Notes: generated by a model not told the origin, from the letters alone. DNA of 64,000 bases from Diphasiastrum complanatum (GCA_029204225.1 CM055114.1:13636144-13700143); one strand, 5' to 3'; shown: positions 11,768-22,606, counted from the stretch's first letter. Numbers and translations are program-made.

Positions 11768-14443
11768 TCACCAATAATCCCCACAAGAACAGCAACCTTC
11801 TTTAAAATGGTGGAAGCGGTTGGAATCCCTCACCACAATTTCTCTATTGACAATTTTAGATATAAACTTCATTGCATTATGGCAATCAGGACAAACCCTC
11901 AAATTCTTCATCACACGCAGAGGTGTTCCTGAGGGTGTGCTGATGAGTCCAAATGCGACTGCAAGCTTTTCACTGTGAGCCAAAAGCAATTGTTCCTTCT
12001 TCTCTTCCTCTACATTATGCAGCACTAAGCTAGTATCTGGCACATATCCGGCCTCACTCATCTTATGTTTTAAGTTTTCTATTTCCATATATATCTGCAC
12101 TGTCTGTGGATGCAATCGATCGCCGGCAAAAAACTCGTGTACTGTCTCTCCAACCTCTATCCAGCTACGCCCTGGTTGCTTTTGGATGCCCTTCTCCTCC
12201 ATAATATTTCTGGCACCTGCTGCATCCATCCACCTATTTGCTGAAGCATACATGTTTGAAAGAAGAATATGTGGTGCATCATGGTTGAAATCTAGCTCAA
12301 GAAGACGTTTCGCAATGTGTTTTCCTCGTTCTACATCTCCGTGGACTCGACATGAACCTAGCAAGCTCATCCATATAACAGCATCGGGTTCAAGAGGCAT
12401 CTTAGTCAAAAGATCCTCTGCCTTGTCCAGCCAACCAGCACGCCCAAGAAGATCAATGATGCATCCATAATGCTCTAACGTTGGAGATAGAGCATAAGCT
12501 GCAGTCATTGACTCAAAATAGTATAGACCTTCATCTACCAGGCCACCATGGTTGCATGCAGAGAGAACACTGATGAAGGTGATCTCATTTGGTTTCCAAC
12601 CACCAAGCAGCATTTGTCGAAAGAGTTCTAAAGTGGCATGGCCATGCCCATGCTGGGCATACGCTGCGATCACGGAAGTCCAGGAAAAAACATCTCTGCT
12701 TTGCATGTTGTCAAAGACAGTGCGTGCATCTTGCAGAGATCCACACTTTGCATACATATTAATAAGTGCATTCCCGAGTACAATCTCCTTATCAAACCCG
12801 CTATCTACGATGCTTTCATGGATCATCTTGCCCTCTCTTAGCGCTGTCACATCGGCGCATGCATCTAAAACACTCACATAGGTTACAACAGTCGGCTTGA
12901 CACCTGTCTTCTGCATCTCGTAAAAGATTTGGATCGCATTCTTGCCATGCCCAGGGTGAGCATATGCTGCAATCATGGCATTCCAGGCAATCTCGTCCCT
13001 CTCACGCATATCATCAAATATTCTTCGGGCATCGTCGGGACTCCCACATTTTCCATACATATTGAGAAGTGCAGTATCTACGACAAGATCAAACTGAAAT
13101 CCACTATTCCTAATTTCAGAATGAATCACTTTACCCTCAGATAGATCAACTGGGCTGGAAAATGCCTCAAGAATGCTCACATAAGTTATCTTATTGGGTC
13201 GAACACCTTCACCCTGCATTTTCTTGAGGAGTTCGATAGCATTCTTCTTATTACCATGCTGGGCATATGCCCCAATCAAGGTAGTCCAGGAAACAACATT
13301 CTTTTTGAGCAATTTGTCAAATATTATTTGCGTCTCTGAGAGGTCTCCACATTTGGCATACATATTGACGAGCGCGTTCCCCAAAATTATACTTGGTTGC
13401 AATCCACTATCAATGATTAGGGCATGAACGAACTTCCCCCTGTCTAAATTTGCCGTGCTAGCACAAGCATCCACAACACTCACAAACGTAATCTCATTTG
13501 GTTTCAAACCTTCATCAATCATCTTCACAAATAGCTGAATTGCCTCGTTTCCTCGGTCATGCTGCCCATAGGCTGCAATCATAGCGTTCCACGACACAAC
13601 ATCGCGGTTGTGCAGCTTGTCAAATATACCTCGGGCATCTTCTAGACTGTGGCATTTGCCATACATACTAATCAGAGCATTTCCAACCAATACATCCCCC
13701 TCCAAACCACAATCAACAATGCTTGCATGAATCACGCTACCATAAACTAAGTTTTCCGAACCCGAAAACGCATTCAAAATGCTCAGAAAAGTCACCTTAT
13801 CTGGTTTGATGCTTTCTTTCAGCATCCTTCTAAAGAGCTGAACAGCTTCCTTGGCTTGCCCTGCCCTTCCATGAGATGCAATGACGCTATTCCAAGAAAC
13901 CAGGTTTCTGCTTGGCATCTGCTCAAAAACTCTAGAAGCATCTTCCAAGCTGCCACACTTGCCATACATGGTGACAAGCAAATTGCTGAGAAATACATTA
14001 CCCTCAAAATCGCTTTTCCTCAAGAAATCATGAACACGTTTCCCTTCAGCCAAAGCTTTGGCATTGCCGCATTCACGAACAATGCATGCCAAGGTGTCTA
14101 GATCGACCCTAATGTTATGACGAATCAAGGAATCAACAGCTTTCTTCAGACGCCCTGGATCCAGCTTGTTCCCTGCCAGGGTTTGCTGAACCCTAATTTT
14201 GGAATTGGCAGGCATTGCAGAAGAGTGAAGGCGGCCATAGCTGGAGAGCAAATGCGTTGGGGTGTGACGCTTGGAAAGACGAGATAACGACGGCGGAATG
14301 GATGTATTGCGCAGAGCTAGGGCAGGTGATGGAAATGGAAATGGAAATGGAGATGGAAATGGAAATGGAAGAGGGGTGATGGGTGGTTTTGCAGAGCGGC
14401 AACAAAGAAAGGGAGCGCCATGCCCCCTGCACTTCACGATCAT
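11768..14443 (-). CDS. DYW-type pentatricopeptide repeat protein, predicted organelle RNA C-to-U editing factor
   Basis: The product is an intact, intronless 891-residue PLS-class PPR protein. Residues 1-80 are rich in Pro, Ser and Arg with few acids, consistent with a plastid or mitochondrial targeting peptide. From about 115 to 687 run some 17 motifs in S-P-L order, with the typical S (GNALI-MY-KCGS) and P (VVSWNAMIAAY) cores. E1 and E2 motifs follow (about 688-755), then the PG box (KQPGRSWIEVGE, 755-766) and a full DYW deaminase domain: HSE at 823-825 and CPDCH at 851-855 for the zinc site, the second C-x-C at 885-887, and the terminal DYW. In this family the DYW domain deaminates a cytidine just 3' of the site bound by the repeats. 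ATG at 14441-14443 is the first in frame. ATG at codon 77 is a possible alternative but would remove most of the leader. No close neighbours share its strand. Target and organelle are not shown by the sequence. Confidence 0.97.
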   Translation of the reverse strand: MIVKCRGHGAPFLCCRSAKPPITPLPFPFPSPFPFPFPSPALALRNTSIPPSLSRLSKRHTPTHLLSSYGRLHSSAMPANSKIRVQQTLAGNKLDPGRLKKAVDSLIRHNIRVDLDTLACIVRECGNAKALAEGKRVHDFLRKSDFEGNVFLSNLLVTMYGKCGSLEDASRVFEQMPSRNLVSWNSVIASHGRAGQAKEAVQLFRRMLKESIKPDKVTFLSILNAFSGSENLVYGSVIHASIVDCGLEGDVLVGNALISMYGKCHSLEDARGIFDKLHNRDVVSWNAMIAAYGQHDRGNEAIQLFVKMIDEGLKPNEITFVSVVDACASTANLDRGKFVHALIIDSGLQPSIILGNALVNMYAKCGDLSETQIIFDKLLKKNVVSWTTLIGAYAQHGNKKNAIELLKKMQGEGVRPNKITYVSILEAFSSPVDLSEGKVIHSEIRNSGFQFDLVVDTALLNMYGKCGSPDDARRIFDDMRERDEIAWNAMIAAYAHPGHGKNAIQIFYEMQKTGVKPTVVTYVSVLDACADVTALREGKMIHESIVDSGFDKEIVLGNALINMYAKCGSLQDARTVFDNMQSRDVFSWTSVIAAYAQHGHGHATLELFRQMLLGGWKPNEITFISVLSACNHGGLVDEGLYYFESMTAAYALSPTLEHYGCIIDLLGRAGWLDKAEDLLTKMPLEPDAVIWMSLLGSCRVHGDVERGKHIAKRLLELDFNHDAPHILLSNMYASANRWMDAAGARNIMEEKGIQKQPGRSWIEVGETVHEFFAGDRLHPQTVQIYMEIENLKHKMSEAGYVPDTSLVLHNVEEEKKEQLLLAHSEKLAVAFGLISTPSGTPLRVMKNLRVCPDCHNAMKFISKIVNREIVVRDSNRFHHFKEGCCSCGDYW
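14331..14374. repeat. GGAAAT-type hexamer repeat inside the PPR leader
   Basis: Six to seven GGAAAT/GGAGAT units (plus strand) encode alternating Pro-Phe/Pro-Ser on the minus strand, at about residues 24-40 of the PPR protein. In-frame length change would alter the leader without breaking the frame. Confidence 0.85.
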
Positions 14444-16060
14444 CCGATCATCATCACTCCCACCTCCTCATGTGCTGCGATCATGCATCTACTATCAGTT
14501 CTGTGCATTGATCGCTCTGACAAAGGGATGATCTATCACACAAATTCCTGATAACCCTACCACAAGATCCCAACTCACCTCTTTTCTTTGTAATTAGCTG
14601 TAGCTGGATTGTGGAGTTACTGCTGGGGGGCTTGATTATATCCTATAATGTGCCTCCATTTGCTGCCTTACTTTAAAGATACGCAATGCCTTGTGCTCAC
14701 TCGGTTGTTCTTTGTATTTTGGGACCATCTCCATAAGCATAACGTCCATCCAATTTTCACTCTCCTAGGAATTTGTCATTCTTTCTACTCTCTCCGGTGG
14801 AATTCACTTTCTCTCTCCTCTCTCCGATGGAATGCACGTTCTTTCTCTGGTGGAATGCACTCTCTCTTTCCTCTCTCCGGTTTTCTTTAGTGATGTTGGA
14901 GTACTTACGGGTGCTTGGGTTGGTATATAGTTGTTGAACATACTGGACTATAATTTTGTAATACTAGCGTCTAGAACTGGATCCCTGAGTATTTTGTTTT
15001 GCAAGTCATTGAGAGACTGGTATATTTTCACAAATGTATCGTACATAAGAAAAGCTATAGAAGCCGATAAGTCAACATCCCAAAGGGACATAACAACAAC
15101 TGAAAAAGACTAAAAAGGACCAAGTGCACACCACACAAGGAGCCAGTCCATCATAACTAAGTAGCGGCTAGAAAATGGAAAACATAGTGAAATAACACGT
15201 AACAACACGGAAAGTCTACACACATGCCAGAAGGACGAAAGTGACGAGCTCATGTGGCGAGTGTTGCCCAAGAGGATAAAGGATACGCGATATTATGTAG
15301 TAATTTTTTTCTACAATTTTGGTAGTAAAATAAATGATCAAGAGATCAGAATCTGCGACCAGAGATCCTTGCGGAAACAAGTGCTCAAAGAATTCCCCCT
15401 CCAACTAACAAACGTGACATAGAGGAAAGGCCATTTAGCAAGCAGTGGCAATGAACGGGTAAGGATACGATAAGCCAGATAGCGAAGCTTATCCCTTAGT
15501 ATTCATTGTCTTAATACTCAAATTGATACCCGAGCTCGGGGGACTTTAGGGATTTTTGCCCCGGTATCAATAGCAAAGAAATTTTTTTTGATATTTCAAA
15601 AAAAAATTATATCTCAAATTACATATTACCCTTTCAAAAAAATCGGATTGATAATCGGCTAGTACTAGCCTGGTATGTACCATTCTATAACTCGTAAACC
15701 TCCTCGTATTGATACTCAACCAGTATTAAATTTGTGAAAAAGTTGCAATACTTGGACCTAGTTGGTATAAATTTTTTTGATACCCACCCAACACTACAAT
15801 TTACCGTGCAACATCTGTTTCCATTCACATATATTTTCTCTATTTATTTACCTTCTAAACTTTTTGTTTTTTTTGAGCAACAAGCCTACCCTCTACCTTT
15901 TACATGACCAATTTCCCCTTGGCACTTTTTGATGTCTCTTGGTTTTCAAGAGGAGGCTCAAACCTAGGAAAAAAGAAACTTTGGATGTCAAGCTAACCAA
16001 TTGAACCAACCTCTTTGGGTTGACACTTTTTAATGCGTCTTGGTTTCAAAGGGGGCTATG
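14444..16060. other. Intergenic region upstream of the PPR gene
   Basis: No gene is supported. At 14783-14885 there are about three imperfect copies of a 30-50-bp unit containing CTCTCCGGTGGAAT/GGTGGAATGCAC. From 15.54 to 15.79 kb the sequence is very AT-rich. At 15.93-16.05 kb it resembles 28.21-28.33 kb (shared AAAGAAACTTTGGATG and GCTAACCAA blocks), a dispersed repeat. The PPR promoter should lie just above 14443, but I see no decisive element. Confidence 0.4.
15930..16055. repeat. Dispersed repeat, copy 1
   Basis: It shares AAAGAAACTTTGGATG, GCTAACCAA and CTTGGTTT(C/T)CAA words in the same order with 28210-28330. It contains a partial internal duplication (CACTTTTT-ATG-...-CTTGGTTT occurs twice). 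The class is unknown. Confidence 0.45.
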
Positions 16061-16761
16061 TGTTGAAATATCACAATTCTAGCTAGACTAGTTTCGATAA
16101 ATCCACTTGTAAATCATAATATGGCCATGATGTGGGATGTCACACGTGCCAAAAGCATAGGATACTTTTTCCTAAGTCAAATCTCTAACCTAGCTTTGGA
16201 ATGACACCTTTGGAATGAGGCCAAAATGTGCATAGATAGGCTAGAGAGAAAGTAGGAGCCAAAAATAGCAAGTTTTACATTGGTTTTGGATCTCAAGATC
16301 TAGACCCCTAATTAGGGTGGATCCAATTACCTATTAGGTTGGATGTTAGGGTTAGGTTATGATGAGTTCAGAGAAGCCCTAAAATGCTCAGATCCAAGCT
16401 ACTTATGTATAAATATGTGATTGTTTCTCCATCAATTTATGAGTAAAAATTTGGTTTTATTTCTATCAATGTTGTTGGTGATCTCTATGCCTGATATTTG
16501 CTAGTTGCATTTGTTTCTTTGCATTTTGTGGGATTGATTAGGAAGTTAAGATATTGTTCTCTGCCTGTGGCACTCCGTAGACTCACACATGTGAAGGGAA
16601 TTGCAAGAATTGGAGCCTTATAGTGGAGTTAAAGCCAAGGAAAAGCTAGAAAGCACTAGATTGGATGGTGTTTTTGCTATTGGATCTCAATTGGATCTAT
16701 TCAAGGTGCTTCCTCCATCATTTCACAAGTTTATTGGAGTCTGTTAGATGCATTTTCAACA
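16061..16761 (+). repeat. LTR (701 bp) with perfect 8-bp terminal inverted repeat
   Basis: It begins TGTTGAAA and ends TTTCAACA, and an initiator-Met PBS follows immediately at 16762. A TATA-like TATAAATATG lies near 16408. A Gypsy gag zinc-knuckle region starts about 280 bp after the PBS, so this may be that element's 5' LTR with most of gag deleted. A separate, truncated element is also possible. Confidence 0.8.
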
Positions 16762-16773
16762 TGGTATCAGAGC
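16762..16773 (+). promoter_or_regulatory. Initiator tRNA-Met primer-binding site
   Basis: TGGTATCAGAGC directly adjoins the LTR end. It is complementary to the 3' end of plant initiator tRNA-Met and marks the start of the element interior on the plus strand. Confidence 0.9.
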
Positions 16774-17040
16774 TTTGTCATGAAATGAGCTAGATTCTTG
16801 CAATTTGATTCACTAGCATCATAGATTTTGGACCAATTTAAGCATTGATTGATTCTTTATGATTATCTATGATTTGTATCTTCATTATTGATCAAATTAA
16901 GTTCTTGTAGGATCTGTTCCAAAGGTGTTTAGGCTTCTAAAACTAGGTTCAAGTCATTTCTTATCTACAAGATCAAGTTAGCAAGTTTTGCTTGCTTCCT
17001 TAATTATGCTTCAGAACACAACACTAGACCTCTAGAGCAA

Positions 17041-17965
17041 TATGCTATCTATGTTGTTGTGCAACAACAACAGTCTAGACAATGGGCTAGAGCGCCATTC
17101 TTTGGATGTGGAGAAAATTATCGAATTGCAGAATGTCCAAATAAAGGCAAATATAATTCTTTTTGTTGAGAATGCAGATATGGACATTGCTACAAAGATT
17201 GTCCAACTAGATTGAGAAATCACCACCTGTAATTGCACCATTGAACATGGTTAGTATCAAACCAAAACCAACAGTTTGTCATGTTCCACAAAAATCCATT
17301 AAACCATATGCACCATGAATGGCTGTTACGAGAGCTCAGAACCATAAAGAAGTTGTTGTGGAACCACCACTTATAGAATCTATACCAATCACTAATTTAC
17401 CTACCATATCTGGGGTCTATCTGAATCTCAATTCTGACAATAAGAAGTATCACCGTATGAGGCAGTGGATCAAGGACTTACACGAGGAAGAAGCCTTGGA
17501 AAATGCCAAAGTTGTAGCAAAAGTTCATTTTGTACTTGTGCCACCAACAGATTTACTTGATCCTTTGCATAAATCTCGTCAAAGGACTGATGTCAACACA
17601 AGATTGCATCACCATGAAGAGCCATTCAAAATGACTGAACCAGAGGCGCCGCAAACAGAGCTGATCATGAATATTTTGTCTAGCAAGATGTATATTACAG
17701 TGAGAGAATTCTTAAAATTGGTGCCTCAAGCTAAAGAAGTATTAGTTGAGAGATTATCCAAGAATGAACCAAAAGTTCAACGAGAACCACTATATTGTGC
17801 CGGATTTGAGGAATCAAATAAGTACTCAATGTAGGGGCCGCTTGGGAAAGTGAACAAAGGAATATCACCTTGTCGATTCAACATAAACATTTTGATCGAG
17901 AGGCAACAATGATAGATGGAGGGTCAGAAGTCAATCTTATATCTACAAAATTGTGTTCCGGTTAG
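17041..17965 (+). pseudogene. Gypsy relic: double zinc knuckle, linker, protease start
   Basis: The frame around 17090-17215 reads FGCGENYRIAECPNKG, then an in-frame stop, then ECRYGHCYKDCPTR: two CCHC knuckles, the first with its leading Cys replaced and the second with a stop in its first Cys-x2-Cys. The 171-codon frame 17319-17834 (MAVTRAQNHKEVV...) is the gag-pol linker, and 17905-17965 encodes the protease start MIDGGSEVNLISTKLC. Sequence breaks at about 17965. It is the plus-strand counterpart of the relic at 5.6-7.75 kb. Reverse transcriptase and everything after it is missing. Confidence 0.75.
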
Positions 17966-18000
17966 CTCCACAGTTCAAGTCACAGAAGCGCAGAGCACCT

Positions 18001-18011
18001 CCCCCCCCCCC

Positions 18012-18042
<31 letters not shown>

Positions 18043-18048
18043 ACACAC
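18001..18048. repeat. Poly-C run followed by (AC)n
   Basis: 28 consecutive C (18001-18028) run directly into ten AC units (18029-18048). It lies between the Gypsy protease break and the gag-like fragment at 18056. Confidence 0.95.
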
Positions 18049-18055
18049 CATAGCG

Positions 18056-18259
18056 ATGTCACCAGCTACCCAAAGGTTCATGGGACTGTTCAATGATTCC
18101 AATCCCCTTGATACAGAAGAGCTAAAAATTCCAACAAGATCTAGTGCAGTATACAGATCACATCAATCAATCACCATAGTGACTCCTCACAAGCTCTCAA
18201 AAATGGCCCACCGTAAAGTAGTAAGTAAACACCCTTGGGAGGGCCATTACCTCATGTAA
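18056..18259 (+). pseudogene. Gag-like fragment related to 1.2-2.1 kb
   Basis: The 67-codon frame starts MSPATQRFMGLFNDSNPL, similar to the frame at about 1222. The similarity fades after some 20 codons. It is a remnant of the same repeat family; no further domain is visible. Confidence 0.35.
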
Positions 18260-18943
18260 TAGATCCAATAGTGAGTCACAATAGCCATGAGATTTGATGA
18301 CCATATTTCATGCAATTTGGCCCATGAATGGACGTAATTAGCTTTAGCTAGAATATTTTACTTTTTGTGAAAAATTTTAAGCATGTCCGTTTGGTTGAAA
18401 AGAAGTGAGAATGTAAATTTGCCACAAGAAAGGGAGATGGTGGGCCTGTTCCTCAATCTGATATGCCTTTAAACAATATATCATATACAATGGGTAACAA
18501 ATCATGAGGTAGATTATAAGATGCAATCTAGCCTTCAAAAAGGGCCAAAATTCTAGCATTTATTTAGGTATCATATATTATTTCTTGTTAGTGGCATGGC
18601 GATGCAAGGTCAAATTAAGGTCATGACTTCTATAAAAGTTGTAATTACAATAGACTAAGCCAATTTTGTAGTAGGTGATGGTAGTTGGGAGGGCCATTGC
18701 TGCACATTATTTGGGATCTAGCAATGAGTGGCATAAGCCACAAAATGCCTAAGGAGTAGATGCGGTTATGGCCCAATTAATGGCTATTACCAGACATAAT
18801 TGGGTTATTTGGGTCCAGCATATCATGTGAAATTAGAATTTCAAGCTATAAATAGATTTTTCTTTGCAAAAAATGATTTTTTTCCAAAATTATTGAGAGA
18901 TTTTTGTTTGAAAAGGGATTATTGCTTGTGTTATTTTCATGAG

Positions 18944-18947
<4 letters not shown>
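18260..18947. other. No gene seen
   Basis: Nothing can be supported on either strand apart from the flank of the CT array. Confidence 0.4.

Positions 18948-19030
<83 letters not shown>
18948..19030. repeat. (CT)n microsatellite
   Basis: About 41 CT units. Apparent Leu-Ser or Arg-Glu reading frames across it are artefacts of the repeat. Confidence 0.95.
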
Positions 19031-19033
<3 letters not shown>

Positions 19034-19492
19034 GCCACATGCACTTTGAACGTGGCCATCTTCCATCAGTTACCTCTAGGAAGAGATGCACAACACCATT
19101 AAGTTGTTTCATGATTACTTTGCATTTTGCACATCCGTTGCACACTTTTCTTGGAGATGCAAGCTTCCTTTTACAAATGCTTTATCTCTCTTCTCTATCT
19201 CTATCGTGTAGATAACCGCAAGCTTCCTCTTCTAGTTGCTTGATCTTTGCCTCTATCTTGCAAATAGTTGATGCATCCAAGGAAATTCATATGTGACCAA
19301 GTAGGCTCCCACACATACAAGAGGGATGACCATGGATGCTCCTACAACATCTAAGAGGGATGTGATAACTTGTTGTACTCCTTTGCAAGCTACAAGAAAT
19401 TGATCAGGTGGCCACTTGCCATACCTTGCTATAGATTGGTACATTACACAAAATTAATCATGTGCCCAAGACATTTACATTTTTCTCTATTA

Positions 19493-19890
19493 GGGTGGTT
19501 TCACACTACATTGCTTGGCAAGTCTCAAATTTATAATGGAGTCCTCCCATTGGTCCATGTGCAGGGAGGATTAATGGGTCCCCCCCTTTCAGACTTAGAT
19601 TGAGTTGCCACTATGTGGCAGATGAGGTGCATGGGAACCATACCACGTAGGGGCAACTCATGCCCAATTTTTTTGGCCTGGGGACATTGCCCGACATGTT
19701 GAGTTGCCAGGGACAACTTCACAAAAATGGACTAATCAGATCGTAGGGATTCAAACAGGCCAATCTGATTATGGCCCTTCATTTGGCACTTGCCCGCACT
19801 TGCCCATCAAATCACTTACAAAAAAAAAAAAAATGGTCAGCAAGTTCACAGGGCCAAGCAAAACGACTTGCCCCTAGTGTGAAACCACCC
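19493..19890. mobile_element. PIF/Harbinger-like MITE (398 bp) with TTA duplication
   Basis: The element starts GGGTGGTTTCACACTA and ends with the exact reverse complement TAGTGTGAAACCACCC. Both sides are flanked by TTA (19490-19492 and 19891-19893). A 3-bp TTA/TAA duplication with G-rich terminal repeats is the signature of PIF/Harbinger elements, including Tourist-type MITEs. There is no coding capacity, so it would depend on a transposase encoded elsewhere. The subterminal GGCAAGTC also has an inverted counterpart near the right end. A diverged relative lies at 28611-28971. Confidence 0.85.
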
Positions 19891-19893
19891 TTA

Positions 19894-20164
19894 GATGATC
19901 TGTGGATATGTTAAAAATGCCAGCAAATCTTGAGCTTATTCATGAGATATGATTTAAATTTTACCTCCTCCAAAATGGAAGATTTAAATTTTAGCTCCTC
20001 CAAATTGGAAGAGAATCAAGAGCTAAATTATGATCCAACCCTCATAAAATAGGCCCAATTTTTTTTTTTTGGCATACATATTAAGCAACTAGTGGTCGTT
20101 ATATACAACGTATACAACTTGGCAATGCCATTTACGGAGCTAGTCTCCTTAGATGTCACTACAT
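19894..20164. other. Spacer with no gene
   Basis: Short noncoding flank between the MITE and the Copia LTR. The five bases before the LTR are TACAT. Confidence 0.4.
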
Positions 20165-20833
20165 TGATGCGAAAAATGTGGAACACAAATTGCAAATATC
20201 AATCAGGCTCTGAAACGAAACGAAACGAAACTTGAACGAGCTCTGATATTGACATTGCTGAAGCGAAATCAAATTAATCGCGAACGAAAAACAATTCGGA
20301 TGGATTTCAGATATGATTGTTGGTCACTGCCGGCTATATCATTCCTACAATCCTCCAGAATGTAGACAAACACTGCTGATCTATATTTCAGATTAATACA
20401 ACATCCAACAAAAACTGAACAAGTGTGCGAAATTGATAAAATGAGTGAATGAGATACACAAGCGATGATAGACAGTAATTCATTCAAGATCAGACAAAAT
20501 TAAGAGAGATGTGTGCGTGATAGCTACAATATCCTCTATTGATCCTCTTTATTTCGAGCGCTGTATGACAGACCCACACAAAGCATTGGCGTGAGAGAAG
20601 CGGTGTTCTCCCACGAGTAATGTCTCGCTTACTAGCGGACTTCTTGGATCTCTATAGATCTTGCTTACAAAACTTGTCTCGTTCGCAGGGGGACATCTAT
20701 TCTGTAGTCTATATATTTTTATCTGTTGCTGTATGTATCTTATACTTTCATAGTAGCACACCAAATTAGATAGACTAAACAATCTATAACTAATCACAGA
20801 TTACAAGAGAGGTGGGTTAAGCACGTCTTAACA
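20165..20833 (-). repeat. 3' LTR (669 bp) of antisense Copia element A
   Basis: On the minus strand it begins TGTTAAGACGTGC (20833) and ends TTTCGCATCA (20165). It matches the plus-strand LTR at 55588-56291 over its length, including a CGAAA/GAAAC pentamer run (about 20213-20232). It differs markedly from the neighbouring LTR at 22607-23297, so element A has two unlike LTRs. Confidence 0.85.
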
Positions 20834-20860
20834 CTCTTCCGTTGACGCCATCATATCAGA

Positions 20861-22593
20861 TCAGAGTTTTTGTACTTCATGGTACTTGCATGATCTTCCT
20901 GATCCTTTGGAGCGTGAAGATCGAAAAGTGTCGCGAAAATTTTTGTGTCGCTTCGTGGCTTCTCCCAGATCTGCAATCTCGAAATGTTTCGAGATGTCAT
21001 ACTTCACTTCAGCAATAAGCTCTTCACTTTTGCAGAGTATCAAAGTGTCGTCCACATATAAAGCTACGATGATGATCTTCCCATCTGTAATTCTCACATA
21101 AACATTAGAATCAGCAACTAGTGGCTTGAATACTAAAGACTTGAGGGCTTGATCTTTCTTCTTATACCATTGTCGCGCTGATTGCTTCAGACCGTAGATT
21201 CTCCTATGCATTCTGCATGCATAAGTAGGAAGTGAGTTCGAAACGTAGCCTGGAGGTTGATCCATGTAGACTAGCTCGCCATGCAAGAACGTTGTTCGTC
21301 CACGATGTGAATCATGAGATTATAAGCAGCTGCATATGCAAACAGTAAATGTAAGAACGAATGTTTCATGATAGGAGAGAAGGTCTCAGCATAATCAATA
21401 TCATATCTTTGAGAAAACCCCTTCGCTACAAGTCTTGCTTTATACTTAGAAATATCTCCATTCGGTCCATACTTCAGCTTGTATACCCCTTTGTATTTTA
21501 CAGTCTTTCGCTTATCTGGTAATGGCTGCAACGTCCATACCTGATTCTTCCTCATGGATTCCATCTCCTCATTCATGGCTTGGATCCATTTGTCCTTCTC
21601 GGGACATTCAATCACTTCCTCAAATGTTTGTGGTTCTCCACTGAATCCACAAAACTCTTTTAATGTAGAAGTTGAGTTGCCTGGCACAAATCTTGCTGGC
21701 ACTCTTCGTTCTCTTGTCGATCTTCTAGGAGATCCTTCTGGGACTGCAATGCTCTTGCCTTTATCAACTCTACTAGGTCCTGAACCATTTCGGTTTACAG
21801 TCATATGGCATAGTCTCCTGTGCCATAGAGTATCTGGCGAATTATCATGAGTCTGATGCACCTGATCTGCGGGTAGGCGTACCTTCAAGTGATACATGTT
21901 GCCTTTTCTTATTCCTTGAGTGATGAGCGTACTGGTACTTGCATCAATAACGTTGCATGCTTCGTCTGAGAACATCACACGCATCCCTGCATCAGCTATT
22001 CTTGCCACTGATAGCAAGTCTTGTTGTAGTGTAGGCACGAATAAAACATCTTCGAGTCGTCTGTCTCTACCGTTTGTGTTGAGCCATAGTGAATCAATAC
22101 CATTCATTTGATACTTCAATCCATCTCCAAGAAAGATAAATTTTGATGGATCTGCACTTCGAAAATCAGGCATGATCTGTCTTGATGAAACGAAGTGCGC
22201 GGTAGCTCCTGAATCAAGGATTACCTCCTATGTGTCAGGTGTTCACACTGCACACATGTCTGCACAGATGTAGGCGGTCAAATTTCCGTATTTCGATCTT
22301 TCTTCACCCATCTTTGAGCTCTCTGGCTCCTCGACATAGGATGAACTATTGTTGTTCTCCTATCTGCTTTAAGCTGATTTGTTTTTTGGGTTCTGGCAGC
22401 AGTCCATGGCTGCATGACCCTTCTTATGATAGTGGATACACTCAATTTTCGGATTAAGCCAACACGAATTGACAGTATGTGCTTCGTGTTTGCATCTCAC
22501 GCATGTCTTCTCGTCTCCACTCTGTTGTTTTGACCTTTCTTTGTTCTTCCACTTGCCTTTGTTGGCTCCTTCTGATGGGAAAATCAGGTCAGC
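20861..22593 (-). pseudogene. Copia element A, internally deleted gag-pol
   Basis: Minus-strand order: gag zinc knuckles just inside the PBS (22400-22560; CVRCKHEAHTVNSC, and CIHYHKKGHAAMDC with a Cys changed), protease (VILDSGATAHFVSS near 22170-22200), the protease tail and the start of the pre-integrase domain (LWHRRLCHM, about 21800), then a direct jump to sequence after the integrase (PSRVDKGKSIAVPEG), then reverse transcriptase ([24 protein letters not shown] near 21050 with the catalytic YVDD). The reverse transcriptase is cut after FEIADLGEA and fused to 3' noncoding sequence. Gag N-terminus, integrase core and RNase H are therefore all missing. Frameshift near 21280. Confidence 0.85.
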
Positions 22594-22605
22594 GCTCTAA
22601 TACCA
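22594..22605 (-). promoter_or_regulatory. PBS of Copia element A
   Basis: The minus strand reads TGGTATTAGAGC, one change from the initiator-Met site, and lies one base inside the LTR that starts at 22607. The same one-base gap is seen at 56292. It shows that 22607-23297 acts as the 5' LTR of element A. Confidence 0.85.
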
Positions 22606-22606
22606 C

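Noticed and set aside
12186-13427. Several plus-strand frames within 11.8-14.4 kb
   Set aside because: They are antisense shadows of the PPR coding sequence; their repeated similarity to each other reflects the PPR repeats.
14271-14531. Plus-strand frame with GNGNGDGNGN repeats
   Set aside because: It is an antisense reading of the hexamer array in the PPR leader.
18846-19145. Open frames rich in Leu-Ser or Arg-Glu repeats across CT/GA tracts (also at 36.0 and 62.2 kb)
   Set aside because: They are translations of dinucleotide microsatellites and not coding sequence.
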